From the NCBI RefSeq assembly GCF_024181225.1, contig NZ_CP051198.1, positions 2,170,001 to 2,234,000 of the forward strand: a DNA stretch of 64,000 nt, read 5' to 3'. This DNA comes from Treponema sp. OMZ 787. GTDB lineage: Bacteria; Spirochaetota; Spirochaetia; Treponematales; Treponemataceae. The notes below the pieces were generated by a model. That model saw nothing but the letters and a program-made list of their open reading frames with translations. It did no database searches and was not told where the DNA came from. Both the position numbers and the translations under genes were made by a program. Positions 41,339-50,460 of this stretch are shown here, piece by piece (position 1 is the stretch's first letter; each line of letters begins with the position of its first letter).

Positions 41339-41995
41339 ATGAAGATAAATTGTCCTTGCGATACAAGCTTTGAAATTGAACATAATGCCGAAATCAATTT
41401 GGATAAGGAACCTGAAATATTAAAAAAAATAGCTGACGGTTCATATTTAACATTTAAATGCCCTCAATGCGGAAGAAAAGTGCGTTCCGAAATAAAGACA
41501 AGAATCGAATGGCCCTCAAAAAATCTTACATTGCTATTCGTGCCTGAGGCAGACAGGATAGCCTGCCTTTCAAGCTGTTCGGGATTAAAAGAAATAAACG
41601 AAAAAACAAAAAAAGCAGAAAAGATAGAATATGAAAAAGCCGATGAAACTCCGGTTATAGGCTATTCGGAATTGGCTGAACGGCTTGCCGTTGTGGAAGC
41701 AGGGCTAGATCCTCATGCAATTGAAGTTTTAAAATTCTTTATCTTGGATAGCGGAAAGGATATAAAAGGAAAAAAGATAAAAATCTTTTTTCACTCGGTA
41801 AACGATGACGGCAGCTTTGAGTTTTATGTTTACGGCTTAAAAGAAAACCAAGTTGCAGTTATGAAAATTCCGGTCAAATTATATGAATCGGTTTGCCAAG
41901 ATATAAAAAATAAAAAAAAGTCTGAAGTCTTTACGGCTGTTTATTTGGGAAACTATCTTTCCTATCAAAATATTTTTACCGAAGGAAGGGATTAA
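41339..41995 (+). CDS. CpXC-domain protein
   Basis: 218 residues. It starts MKINCPCDTSFEIE and has a second metal-binding Cys pair FKCPQCGRKV, so CpC and CpxC motifs may form a zinc site, as in the CpXC family (PF14353). The rest is alpha/beta with no recognised motif. Function unknown, often encoded with envelope or secretion genes. First of three genes separated by 6-10 bp with the propeller and solute-binding lipoproteins. Confidence 0.7.
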   Translation: MKINCPCDTSFEIEHNAEINLDKEPEILKKIADGSYLTFKCPQCGRKVRSEIKTRIEWPSKNLTLLFVPEADRIACLSSCSGLKEINEKTKKAEKIEYEKADETPVIGYSELAERLAVVEAGLDPHAIEVLKFFILDSGKDIKGKKIKIFFHSVNDDGSFEFYVYGLKENQVAVMKIPVKLYESVCQDIKNKKKSEVFTAVYLGNYLSYQNIFTEGRD

Positions 41996-42001
41996 TAGTT
42001 T

Positions 42002-44347
42002 ATGAACAAAAAATATCTTTGCTTATTTTTTGCTTTAATTTTTTTATCTGTTCCGTTAGGAGCCCAAAATCAGGATCTCCCTTGGAGCGAGGTTGCCGAG
42101 CAGCCGGAAGCAAATAAGGATGTGTCACCAAAATCTAAAAATGAAACAAACCCATCAACAAAAACTCAGCCTGAAGCAAGCACAAACACAACACAGCAAA
42201 CTCAAACTGAAACAGGCACGAAAACAAATTCCTCAACAAAGGCACAGCCTGAAACAAGCACTAATACATCAGCAGCATCACAACCTGCAACAAGCACTAA
42301 TACATCAGCACCATCACAGCCTGACACAAGTACTAATACAAACATGCAAGAGCAGCCGGAAGAAAACTCAAACGCAGCACAGCCGGCTCAGCCTGTAACA
42401 AGCGAAAACACAGAAACAAAACCGGAAGAAAAAAAAATAAACGCTCTTGTATTTGCTCAGGCTATGACCCTTGCAGTTGCAAACGACAAGACTCTTTATT
42501 CACGCAACACAGCTTCAAGGACAAACGCTCCCGAAAAAGACAGATTCCGCTCAGCAAAGGTTGTACACAAATTTTCGGGCGGAGTTACCGAAATAATGAA
42601 CTCAGGCACCTTACCGATATTTTTTGCGGCGGGAAAGGACGGCTTTGTTACAAGATATTCCTATCCCAAATTTGAACCCGATACTTGGCAGCTTTCAAGT
42701 ATGCCCATACAAAAAATAGCCGTCCATCCTCAGGGAAAACTTGTCGCTGTTTATGAAACAAACGGATTCAGCATCCATCAAGTTTCCCTTTGGGATTGGG
42801 CAAAAAAGAAAGCCCTATTTTCAAAACGCTTATCCGATTCTGTCGTATCCCTTTCATGGTCGGCCAACGGAACCTACCTCTTCGTAGGCAATAGGTCTAC
42901 CGACGGCATTACCGTATTGGATTCAAAGGGCATCGTACAAAATATTTATCAGGAAGCACCCGGAATAGTTTTTTTGGCAGCGACAGCATCAACCGAAAGA
43001 AGCATTGTAACTTACGGAGAATCGGGACGCCTTGTTTACACCGATATATCAAAGAAAAAAAAGCTAAAAGAATTCAGGACAGAGAACAAACTTGAAAATC
43101 CGAATCTTATAAAAAACTTTACAAGAATTATCGGCTATAAGGACAATAATGTCTATGTAATAGATGCCGTTACCGGGGAAACGGTATCGAAACATCAGGC
43201 CCGATATGCCCTCTTTGCTTCCAAAATCCAAGACTCGGTTCCTATTTGGATTGAAAGAACAAAACGAAAAAATGAATGGTGCATCAGACAGGGAGATGCT
43301 TCTTCAAAGGGCTTTTATGTACCGGGGAATTCCAAAATAACGGCAGCCCGCCATATTAAAAATCACATGATAATCGGAACCCGGGACGGCTCGATTTATA
43401 TGATAGGCTTAAACGAAGACTCTTCGGTTAATCTTGAAAAACCTCTTGCCTACTCCGACTCAAAAATAGATGACATCACAAGTGACGGGAATGTTTTGTA
43501 CATCCTAAAAGACGGAAAAATCTATGTTCAAAATTCACCTGAAGAAAAACCCGTTTCAATAATAGAAGGCCTTAAAACAAATAAGTTTACATATTATAAC
43601 AACGGCTTTTTACTGTGGTCGGATATAAAAAAGGGAACTCCGATATCCCACTACTCTCTCGATACAAAAATCTTAAAAAGAATTATCACGCCTAAAGAAA
43701 CGGTAATATCGGTTTCGGTTTATAAGAATTTATTTTTATATGTCGAGTCCTTTAACGGAGTTACACTGGTTAATTTTGAAAACAAAAAAAAAGAATTCGT
43801 CTATAATGCCCCCGGAATTCAAAATGCGGTTCAAGTAGACGATAGCACAATGCTGATTGCCAAAAGTGCCGTAGGCCGCTCTCAAACTCCGGTCTTTATA
43901 ATAAACACCCTCACGGAAGAAACAAGCCCGATTCCTATGGAAGGAAATTTAGCCTTTTCCCTTGAACAAAATAGCTCGCGCCCTAACAGCCTTGCATGTT
44001 TTTTGACAGGGACAAATCCTTCACCTAAAACAGAACTTTTGCATATAGGCTTAAACCGCAAAAATTTAATCGACAGCACTTTTAAACCCATCCTTTCCTA
44101 CAAAGAAGAAGATGTAGATGCTTTTTTGGAAATTTCGGGAAACGATATTTTAACAAACTTAGGGAACAGCTCGCTTGTTCACTACAATACATCCTCAAAG
44201 CAAGCCAGACGATTATCCCGCTCATATGGATTTCCTAAAGAAGCGATTATCTTAAAAAAATATTTTATAAGCCTCAACTTCGGCGATACAGTATCATGGT
44301 ATGAGCGGAAAACCGGGGCGATTTTAAAAACAATAACGGTAGAATAA
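42002..44347 (+). CDS. Exported beta-propeller protein with a low-complexity Thr/Gln-rich N-terminus
   Basis: 781 residues. A signal peptide (about 1-21, ending PLGAQ) is followed by about 125 residues of low-complexity sequence with degenerate repeats of the type QPETSTNTSA. From about residue 145 the protein has WD40-like units (LVAVYETNGFSIHQVSLWDWAKKKALFSKRL, VSLSWSANGTYLFVGN), so it is probably one or two beta-propellers in the periplasm or on the surface. It may bind a protein partner or polysaccharide; nothing more is known. Middle gene of the operon with the CpXC and SBP genes. Confidence 0.7.
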   Translation: MNKKYLCLFFALIFLSVPLGAQNQDLPWSEVAEQPEANKDVSPKSKNETNPSTKTQPEASTNTTQQTQTETGTKTNSSTKAQPETSTNTSAASQPATSTNTSAPSQPDTSTNTNMQEQPEENSNAAQPAQPVTSENTETKPEEKKINALVFAQAMTLAVANDKTLYSRNTASRTNAPEKDRFRSAKVVHKFSGGVTEIMNSGTLPIFFAAGKDGFVTRYSYPKFEPDTWQLSSMPIQKIAVHPQGKLVAVYETNGFSIHQVSLWDWAKKKALFSKRLSDSVVSLSWSANGTYLFVGNRSTDGITVLDSKGIVQNIYQEAPGIVFLAATASTERSIVTYGESGRLVYTDISKKKKLKEFRTENKLENPNLIKNFTRIIGYKDNNVYVIDAVTGETVSKHQARYALFASKIQDSVPIWIERTKRKNEWCIRQGDASSKGFYVPGNSKITAARHIKNHMIIGTRDGSIYMIGLNEDSSVNLEKPLAYSDSKIDDITSDGNVLYILKDGKIYVQNSPEEKPVSIIEGLKTNKFTYYNNGFLLWSDIKKGTPISHYSLDTKILKRIITPKETVISVSVYKNLFLYVESFNGVTLVNFENKKKEFVYNAPGIQNAVQVDDSTMLIAKSAVGRSQTPVFIINTLTEETSPIPMEGNLAFSLEQNSSRPNSLACFLTGTNPSPKTELLHIGLNRKNLIDSTFKPILSYKEEDVDAFLEISGNDILTNLGNSSLVHYNTSSKQARRLSRSYGFPKEAIILKKYFISLNFGDTVSWYERKTGAILKTITVE

Positions 44348-44357
44348 GAGAAAATTT

Positions 44358-45602
44358 ATGAAAAGATATATTTTATTTTTTATACTTGCAGCGATAGTTT
44401 TTACCTCATGTTCAAAAACCGAAGAAGACAAGATAGCGGTAATTTGGACAGACAGAGCAGAGTTTGTTTCTTATTGTGAAGTTTTTAACAACTCTCAAAA
44501 TAAATATAAAATTATTGTCGAATACAAAAAAAGTCCTGTTGATGCTCTAATAAATACGGATGTCCAGCCCGACATTGTTATCGGTGCCTGGCTTAAGGGA
44601 AAGTCCGCCAGAGTGAAATTCAAAAAAATCAATAATCTTTTTGGAGAAAAAAAGATAGACAAAAACGACTTTTATCCCGAACTTTTAAACTTAGGAAATA
44701 TTTCGGGCAATCAATATCTCTTGCCTATAAGTTTTAACTTACCGATGATTATTTTCTCATCGGCAAACAAATTTAAAACAAAGAGCGACTTTTCAATTTC
44801 TCCGGATGAGATACGGGATTTTTCGATTAAGTTTAATAAGGCAAACAAAGGGAACTATACGGCAATGGGCTTTTCACCCCGCTGGTCAGACGATTTTTTG
44901 TACATGAACACCAAGGGCTTCAATGCATCCTTTGAAGAAGAAAAAGACTTTTTTTCATGGAACGATAAATCGCTTCAAAATGCAATAAACTATATACGGG
45001 ATTGGAGCAGCGAGGTCAATACATCAGCTGCGGCCGAGGACGATTTTAAATTTAAATACCTTTATGACTCGCCATATGTTTTGGTCAAAAACGGAAAATG
45101 TCTTTTTTATTATGCTTCAAGTGAAGAACTTTTTTATACACCTCAAAAGCGATTGGAAAATATAGATTTTAGGTGGCTTGCCTTTAACGGAAAAACCCCT
45201 TTAAAAGACGATATTTTATATGGAGGAATATGCAGCAAGGCAAAAAACTCTAAGGCCGCAGAAGCTTTTTTTATTTGGTTTTTTCAGGTTAAAACCCAAG
45301 AACAGCTTTTGAATCGGGCAAATGAGATGAATCTGATGATAAGCGCCTTCGGCCTTGCAGGAGGTTTTTCGGCTTTGCGGCAGGTAACCGAAAAACTTTT
45401 TCCCAGATACTACCCTCTTCTATTGTCGCATCTGCCTCAAACTCAAAGCTTTTATGCACCTCATATACTTCCTAGCAACTGGCCCATGCTAAAAAAAGAG
45501 ATTTTAATGCCTTATTTGAAAGAAACATGCAATACCTCAATTTATCCTGATTCGATTCCTTCGCTTAATAAAAAAATAGCGGAATGGTATAAAAATCAAT
45601 AA
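44358..45602 (+). CDS. Solute-binding lipoprotein (ABC transporter family 1-like)
   Basis: 414 residues. A type II signal sequence ends VFTSC (Cys about 18). The mature protein has the periplasmic sugar-binding-protein look: a mixed alpha/beta fold with PDIVIGAWLKG, QYLLPISFNLPMIIFSS near the hinge, and ARGKCLFYYASSEELF-like C-lobe segments (ending FYASSE region and AEAFFIWFF). No ABC permease or ATPase is encoded next to it, so partners lie elsewhere or it senses ligand. It follows the propeller gene after 10 bp. Confidence 0.7.
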   Translation: MKRYILFFILAAIVFTSCSKTEEDKIAVIWTDRAEFVSYCEVFNNSQNKYKIIVEYKKSPVDALINTDVQPDIVIGAWLKGKSARVKFKKINNLFGEKKIDKNDFYPELLNLGNISGNQYLLPISFNLPMIIFSSANKFKTKSDFSISPDEIRDFSIKFNKANKGNYTAMGFSPRWSDDFLYMNTKGFNASFEEEKDFFSWNDKSLQNAINYIRDWSSEVNTSAAAEDDFKFKYLYDSPYVLVKNGKCLFYYASSEELFYTPQKRLENIDFRWLAFNGKTPLKDDILYGGICSKAKNSKAAEAFFIWFFQVKTQEQLLNRANEMNLMISAFGLAGGFSALRQVTEKLFPRYYPLLLSHLPQTQSFYAPHILPSNWPMLKKEILMPYLKETCNTSIYPDSIPSLNKKIAEWYKNQ

Positions 45603-45668
45603 AAATGCAACCTTATTACCGTTTAAGTGTCTTATTCATAGCAGATACTGTTTTTGCACGGAGGATTT

Positions 45669-47327
45669 ATGCAGACAATTGATGATCTTGGAAAATACAC
45701 ATTTGATGCCTTATTAAAAAATTCGGTCTCAAAATTTTCAGATAGACCCGCTCTTTCATATGTATCGGACCAACCAATAAGCTATGAAGAATTGAATGAA
45801 AAAGTCAATTCGATAAAAAAATTATTACATTCATTAGGCATAAAGCCTCTTGATAAGGTGGCGATATTCAGCACAAGCTCCCCCCAATGGGCAATTTCTT
45901 ATTTTGCCATAGTTACATTCGGAGCCATTGCCGTACCGCTTTTACCTGACTTTAATGAAAGCGAGGCAACCGCTTGCTTAAAACACTCGGAGGCAAGGGC
46001 AATCTTTGCCGGTGAAAAACTTTTGGCAAAGCTAAACAACACCGAAGACCTCGATATTATAATTAACATAACCGATTTTTCAGTAAAAAGAGGAGAGTTA
46101 AAAACGGACTCTCCCATGCCGGATCATGAATGTAAAGAAGAAGACATAGCTTCAATTATTTACACATCTGGAACTACCGGCCGCTCCAAGGGAGTCGTCC
46201 TCACACATAAAAACCTTATTTTTACTGCTATTGCGGGTCAACACTGTCAACGAATAAACCAATATGAAGTTGCACTTTCAATATTGCCCATGTCTCATGT
46301 TTATGAGTTTACAATAGGTTTTTTAATGTTTATGCTGAACGGAGCCTGTATCTACTATCTTGAAGGCCCGCCTATTCCCCGCAATTTGCTTCCCGCCCTT
46401 CAAAAAGTAAGACCTCATTTTATGCTGTCTGTTCCGATTGTAATCGAAAAAATCTACAAACAAAAGATTCTGCCGGCTTTTAATGCAAGTCCTCTTATAA
46501 AAAAGATTTACGGCACAAAAATTGGAAGAAAATTATTGTGCCGCAAAGCAGGAAAAAAGCTAAAGAAAACCTTCGGCGGCCGGCTTAAATTTTTCGGCAT
46601 AGGCGGCTCAAAAACCGATCCTATTGTCGAACAGTTTATGGTCGATGCAAAATTTCCATATGCAATAGGATACGGTCTTACCGAAACATCTCCCTTGGTA
46701 GCCTACTCCGCAGTGTATAAAACTACACCGGGAGTAATAGGTGCTAATCTTCCCGGAGTCGAAATCAAAATAGGAGATAAAGATCCGCAAACCGGAGTCG
46801 GAGAACTCTTGGTAAAGGGTCCCAATGTAATGCAGGGATACTACAATGCCCCGGATTTGACAAAGGAAGTCTTTACCGAAGACGGATGGTTTAAGACCGG
46901 CGATCTATGCGTAATGGACGATAAGGGCCGGGTCAGTTTAAAGGGAAGATCAAAAAATATGATTTTAGGGGCAGCAGGAGAAAATATCTATCCTGAAGAT
47001 ATAGAATTCGTTCTAAACCAGCATCCTCTTGTATCAGAAGCTCTCGTTGTAGAGGGTGAAAACACATCTTTAGTCGCCTATGTCCGCCTACAAGATGCAA
47101 TAGGCGATGCCTTTTCAGAGCTTTCCAATGCAATACTTCATAAAAGGGAAGAAATGCTAAATGAGATAAAATTCTTTGTCAACTCAAAGGTCAACAAATT
47201 TTCAAAGATAGATAAAATTGAAGTTGTAGAAGAATTCGAAAAAACCGCAAGCCAAAAAATCAAGCGCTATCTTTACTCTCTGCGTCATAGAAAATCCCAA
47301 ACTGAAGAGGCAAAAGAAGAAGTCTAA
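45669..47327 (+). CDS. AMP-dependent synthetase, long-chain acyl-CoA synthetase-like
   Basis: 552 residues, ANL superfamily. Motifs: YTSGTTGRSKGVVLTH (P-loop-like AMP/ATP motif, about residue 163), YGLTETSPLV (about 325), GWFKTGDLCVMDDKGRVSLKGRSKNMIL (adenylate-binding hinge) and the C-terminal SQKIKRY Lys region. It activates a fatty acid to acyl-CoA through an acyl-AMP. The start ATG 45669 follows GGAGG; an in-frame ATG at 45654 precedes that site. It ends at a strong bidirectional terminator. Confidence 0.9.
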   Translation: MQTIDDLGKYTFDALLKNSVSKFSDRPALSYVSDQPISYEELNEKVNSIKKLLHSLGIKPLDKVAIFSTSSPQWAISYFAIVTFGAIAVPLLPDFNESEATACLKHSEARAIFAGEKLLAKLNNTEDLDIIINITDFSVKRGELKTDSPMPDHECKEEDIASIIYTSGTTGRSKGVVLTHKNLIFTAIAGQHCQRINQYEVALSILPMSHVYEFTIGFLMFMLNGACIYYLEGPPIPRNLLPALQKVRPHFMLSVPIVIEKIYKQKILPAFNASPLIKKIYGTKIGRKLLCRKAGKKLKKTFGGRLKFFGIGGSKTDPIVEQFMVDAKFPYAIGYGLTETSPLVAYSAVYKTTPGVIGANLPGVEIKIGDKDPQTGVGELLVKGPNVMQGYYNAPDLTKEVFTEDGWFKTGDLCVMDDKGRVSLKGRSKNMILGAAGENIYPEDIEFVLNQHPLVSEALVVEGENTSLVAYVRLQDAIGDAFSELSNAILHKREEMLNEIKFFVNSKVNKFSKIDKIEVVEEFEKTASQKIKRYLYSLRHRKSQTEEAKEEV

Positions 47328-47334
47328 TAAAAAA

Positions 47335-47358
47335 CCTCCCAAAAAGGGAGGCTTTTTT
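47335..47358. terminator. Bidirectional rho-independent terminator
   Basis: CCTCCC (47335-47340), AAAAA loop, GGGAGG (47346-47351), then CTTTTTTG. On the minus strand T residues also follow. It serves the convergent acyl-CoA synthetase and ParB-like genes. Confidence 0.85.
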
Positions 47359-47402
47359 GTTTACAACATTTACTAAAACCGGTTTAACACTCCGGCAAAA
47401 TA

Positions 47403-47810
47403 TTAAGATTCCGGCAATTCCTTTTTTTTGCTGAAGATCCGCTTAAAAAATGCTTTGATTGAACGCCAAACCCTTACAAAGAATCCCGGATTTTTTAAGC
47501 GGTTAAGACGCGTAAAAGCATTTAAAAGCTCCTCATCAGAAAACTGCTGTCTTTGTACATTTTCTTCAATCTCAATATCAAGAGCGAGGCTTTCATCCTC
47601 TAAAGAAAGCACTCTGGCTTCTATGGTTTTCCAACCAAGTTTTTTTGCAGCCTCCAACCGTCTCTGTCCGGCTATGAGCACCTTATTTTGATCGACAATG
47701 ATCGGATTTAAAAGCCCTATACGGTTTAGACTTTCTGCCAGCTCATCAATTTCTATAAATTCTTTTCTGGCTCTTTGCCTTACTCTTATCTCCTCTATAG
47801 GAATCTGCAT
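47403..47810 (-). CDS. Small ParB N-domain protein without helix-turn-helix
   Basis: 135 residues. Residues about 1-90 match the ParB/Srx nuclease-like domain (IPIEEIRVRQRARKEF, ESLNRIGLLNPIIV, LIAGQRRLEAAKKLG and ENVQRQQF). GQRR and IEENVQR are the CTPase motifs of ParB. The helix-turn-helix and dimerisation domains of chromosomal ParB are missing; a short basic tail (WRSIKAFFKRIFSKKK) is present instead. It may be a DNA- or CTP-binding regulator; the role is unknown. ATG 47810 follows GGAGG. Confidence 0.8.
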   Translation of the reverse strand: MQIPIEEIRVRQRARKEFIEIDELAESLNRIGLLNPIIVDQNKVLIAGQRRLEAAKKLGWKTIEARVLSLEDESLALDIEIEENVQRQQFSDEELLNAFTRLNRLKNPGFFVRVWRSIKAFFKRIFSKKKELPES

Positions 47811-47833
47811 AAGTCCTCCTTGTATCAAAGGAT

Positions 47834-49402
47834 TTATTTTTTATACTCCTTTGACATTGTTTCCATTTTCATCATAACCTCATTTTTAAGTTTTGTCCAC
47901 TCCTCAGGGCTCATTTCAAGAACATTAAGTCTATCTTTAGGCATTTCGATATTCTTTAGAATCTTGCTGCTTATAACCATTTTTGATTCAAGCTCAGCTT
48001 CAAGGCTGCCTCCGCCAAGTTCTTCAGAAACATTTACATTCATTTTATTGATGGAGAATTCCGCAGTGTCGGCACTCTTATTAAAGCTGCCCGAAACCGA
48101 CATTTCCATTCTTTCCATCATATTATCTTTATCCGTATAATCTTTATCTGCTTCGTTTTTTTCTGCATATACAGGTATCATTTTTGGGAAGCCGAAATTC
48201 ATTAAAACCTTAAAATTATCCGATTGCTTTGTTTTATCGATAAGCACGGAATAATTTGCATCTGCAAGTAAGATTTTTTCATCCATCGAATTCTTGGCAT
48301 TAAACTGCATACTTATTTTAAAATCGGCCTTATTTTCGTTTGATAGACCGCTGCTTTTTAATTCTATAGAACGGGAGGCGGGATCTATACTATCAACCAA
48401 TTCTATTCGTGCAGTTAAATTATTTAGAACATAATCATAGTCTCCAATTTCATAGCTCAATCTGAGCATGGGTTTGTTTTCTACAAAAACGGTAAACATA
48501 TCTTTTGAAATTAATCCGTCTTTTACGCTTATTTCTTCGGCAATACGGAAACCTTCAGGGATAGCCAATTTTTCGGGCGAAATCTCTTCGGAAAACTTAT
48601 CCATTATTTCTTTTGTAAGAATATTTTCATACATACTCAACATTAACTTAAGCCGGTTATCGTTTTTTAATGCATACCAAAAAAGGGCCGGAACTTGTTT
48701 TAGATCTTCATTATTAAAACTAACCATATAACCGGAATCCGTTTTTTTGATGTCGGCATTTTTATAAAGAGATTTTTCTGCCTTGGCATATCTTTTTTGA
48801 GAATGTCTGTCAAGCTTCATAGTCATCATGTTTTTTATTTCGTTATATGAAAAATTCATATTAAAAAACGAAAGAAAATTGTTAGGCGAAATGAGAGCCA
48901 AGAATTTTCCTATACCGTTTGAAGGCATATAGAATGTTTTATTTTGAACAGCAGGACTTGCCACCTCAATATTTTTATTTCCCAATTTCATAATCAACAT
49001 AGGAAGTTCCGGCATTCCCGGCCTCGGATTTTTAATACCGTAAGAATAAATTATAGATTTTTCTTTTTGGTCATTGATAAAAGTAAAATTTAAACCGATG
49101 TTGTTTTCGATAAGCTTCTCAATACCGGCTGTATTCAAAGGTTTCTTATCAGCCTCGGTTCTCTTAATAGTATTTTTAAAATTCTTAATCCCGGCATCAA
49201 AAGTAATCGAACCGTTTTTTTCCAGTTCACTGCTCATAAAATATTCATCTGCAAATTTCTTAATGGATTTTTCGGCTCTTACCCTCGACTCTTTTTTTAA
49301 AGCAATAAGGGCTCTTTCATCCTTGCTGCCGCAAGAAATAATCAGTAGTCCGGCAAGGATGCCGCTAAGGGTGAATAAAATAAAAGATTTAAAATTTTTC
49401 AT
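47834..49402 (-). CDS. Predicted large lipoprotein, hypothetical
   Basis: 522 residues. The signal sequence ends LLIISC (Cys about 24). The long mature part is Lys/Asn/Ser rich with strand-forming segments such as GKNIEV-like and KLMLSMYEN; no known domain is recognised. It precedes the ParB-like gene by 23 bp. ATG 49402 has GAGG at 6-nt spacing; the ATG at 49414 lies before it. Confidence 0.65.
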   Translation of the reverse strand: MKNFKSFILFTLSGILAGLLIISCGSKDERALIALKKESRVRAEKSIKKFADEYFMSSELEKNGSITFDAGIKNFKNTIKRTEADKKPLNTAGIEKLIENNIGLNFTFINDQKEKSIIYSYGIKNPRPGMPELPMLIMKLGNKNIEVASPAVQNKTFYMPSNGIGKFLALISPNNFLSFFNMNFSYNEIKNMMTMKLDRHSQKRYAKAEKSLYKNADIKKTDSGYMVSFNNEDLKQVPALFWYALKNDNRLKLMLSMYENILTKEIMDKFSEEISPEKLAIPEGFRIAEEISVKDGLISKDMFTVFVENKPMLRLSYEIGDYDYVLNNLTARIELVDSIDPASRSIELKSSGLSNENKADFKISMQFNAKNSMDEKILLADANYSVLIDKTKQSDNFKVLMNFGFPKMIPVYAEKNEADKDYTDKDNMMERMEMSVSGSFNKSADTAEFSINKMNVNVSEELGGGSLEAELESKMVISSKILKNIEMPKDRLNVLEMSPEEWTKLKNEVMMKMETMSKEYKK

Positions 49403-49478
49403 ATAGTACCTCACAAGAAAGATTATAGAGGATTAAAGAGTTCTTGTCAATACTATGTAGCTATATAACCATAAAACC

Positions 49479-50429
49479 CTAAAACAATTCTTTTTTGAGA
49501 AGAAGTTCGGGATCGGCAGGCACTTCGTTTATGCGAAGTTCCCAATGAAGGTGCGGGCCTGTAGAAAAACCTGTTGTCCCTATATCAGCTATTTTTTCTC
49601 CTTGCTTTACAAAAGAATTCTCTGCTACATGAATCTTGTTGAGGTGATAATAAATGGTGTAAACGGCAGGAGCGTGCTCTATCACAAGGGTCCAACCAGT
49701 TACTATCCTGTTTTCAGCAAGCACAACCTTACCTTCCCCGGGAGCAAAGATGGGGGTTCCGATCGGGGCCGGATAATCGACTCCCCAGTGCCGGCTTACC
49801 GAAGTTTTCCCATCAATATATTTTGAGGTGCGTTTTTCTGCAAATGTAGAGCTTATTCTTTTAGCATCAAAGGGCATCGAAAAGGGGCCTTTAAAATAAA
49901 GGCTTTCAATATTTTGTACCTTTAAAATTTCTGCAAACATGTTTCTTTGCTCATTTTTTTTGGGGCTTTTGTCTTTTAAAATTTTAGTGTTTTTTGCACT
50001 CAGCTTCATTACAAGTTCTTTAAATTCTTTTTCCAAAACCTCAAAGCCCCTGTCCTCTTCAAATAGGGCCTCATCAATTATCAGATGAGTCCGAATCTTC
50101 CATTTTCCGCTCTTCCACCAAACAGCAACAGCAGCAATAGCAGCCCATTCTTTTTTCGATTTATCGACGGGAAAGGCATTGATGGTTTGCACTTTTTTTT
50201 CTTCCGTATTGTATATGGTAATCCATGCTTTTTCTATTTTTCGTTTAGCTTTAAATTTGACGGTAAAAAAAGATCCCAACTCTCCGCTTGCCGGCATCGA
50301 TACAATATGGGAAACTTTTCCTGATTTATTCTTTTGTTCCCCATCGTAAGCATCCGTTTTGCCCGATGCGTAAGTATTTAACAAAAAGCAGAAAAAAATA
50401 AGTAAATGGAGCTTTCTTTTTTTTAACAT
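49479..50429 (-). CDS. M23-family metallopeptidase with signal peptide
   Basis: 316 residues. A signal peptide covers about 1-22. The N-terminal half is a strand-rich region. The LytM/M23 zinc peptidase domain is residues about 185-310: RHWGVDYPAPIGTPIFAPGEGKV (HxxxD), IYYHLNKI and GPHLHWELRI (HxH). It cleaves peptide crosslinks of peptidoglycan or acts as a LytM-type activator; the catalytic set is complete. ATG 50429 follows AAGGA; the frame runs to 50453. It shares an orientation with recJ and its stop lies 31 bp from the recJ end region. Confidence 0.85.
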   Translation of the reverse strand: MLKKRKLHLLIFFCFLLNTYASGKTDAYDGEQKNKSGKVSHIVSMPASGELGSFFTVKFKAKRKIEKAWITIYNTEEKKVQTINAFPVDKSKKEWAAIAAVAVWWKSGKWKIRTHLIIDEALFEEDRGFEVLEKEFKELVMKLSAKNTKILKDKSPKKNEQRNMFAEILKVQNIESLYFKGPFSMPFDAKRISSTFAEKRTSKYIDGKTSVSRHWGVDYPAPIGTPIFAPGEGKVVLAENRIVTGWTLVIEHAPAVYTIYYHLNKIHVAENSFVKQGEKIADIGTTGFSTGPHLHWELRINEVPADPELLLKKELF

Positions 50430-50460
50430 TTTATCATCCTTGATTTTAGTCAATATATAG

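Noticed and set aside
42140-42420. CRISPR or tandem non-coding repeat in the AT/CA-rich stretch
   Set aside because: It lies in frame within the propeller gene and encodes degenerate Thr/Ser/Gln-rich repeats.
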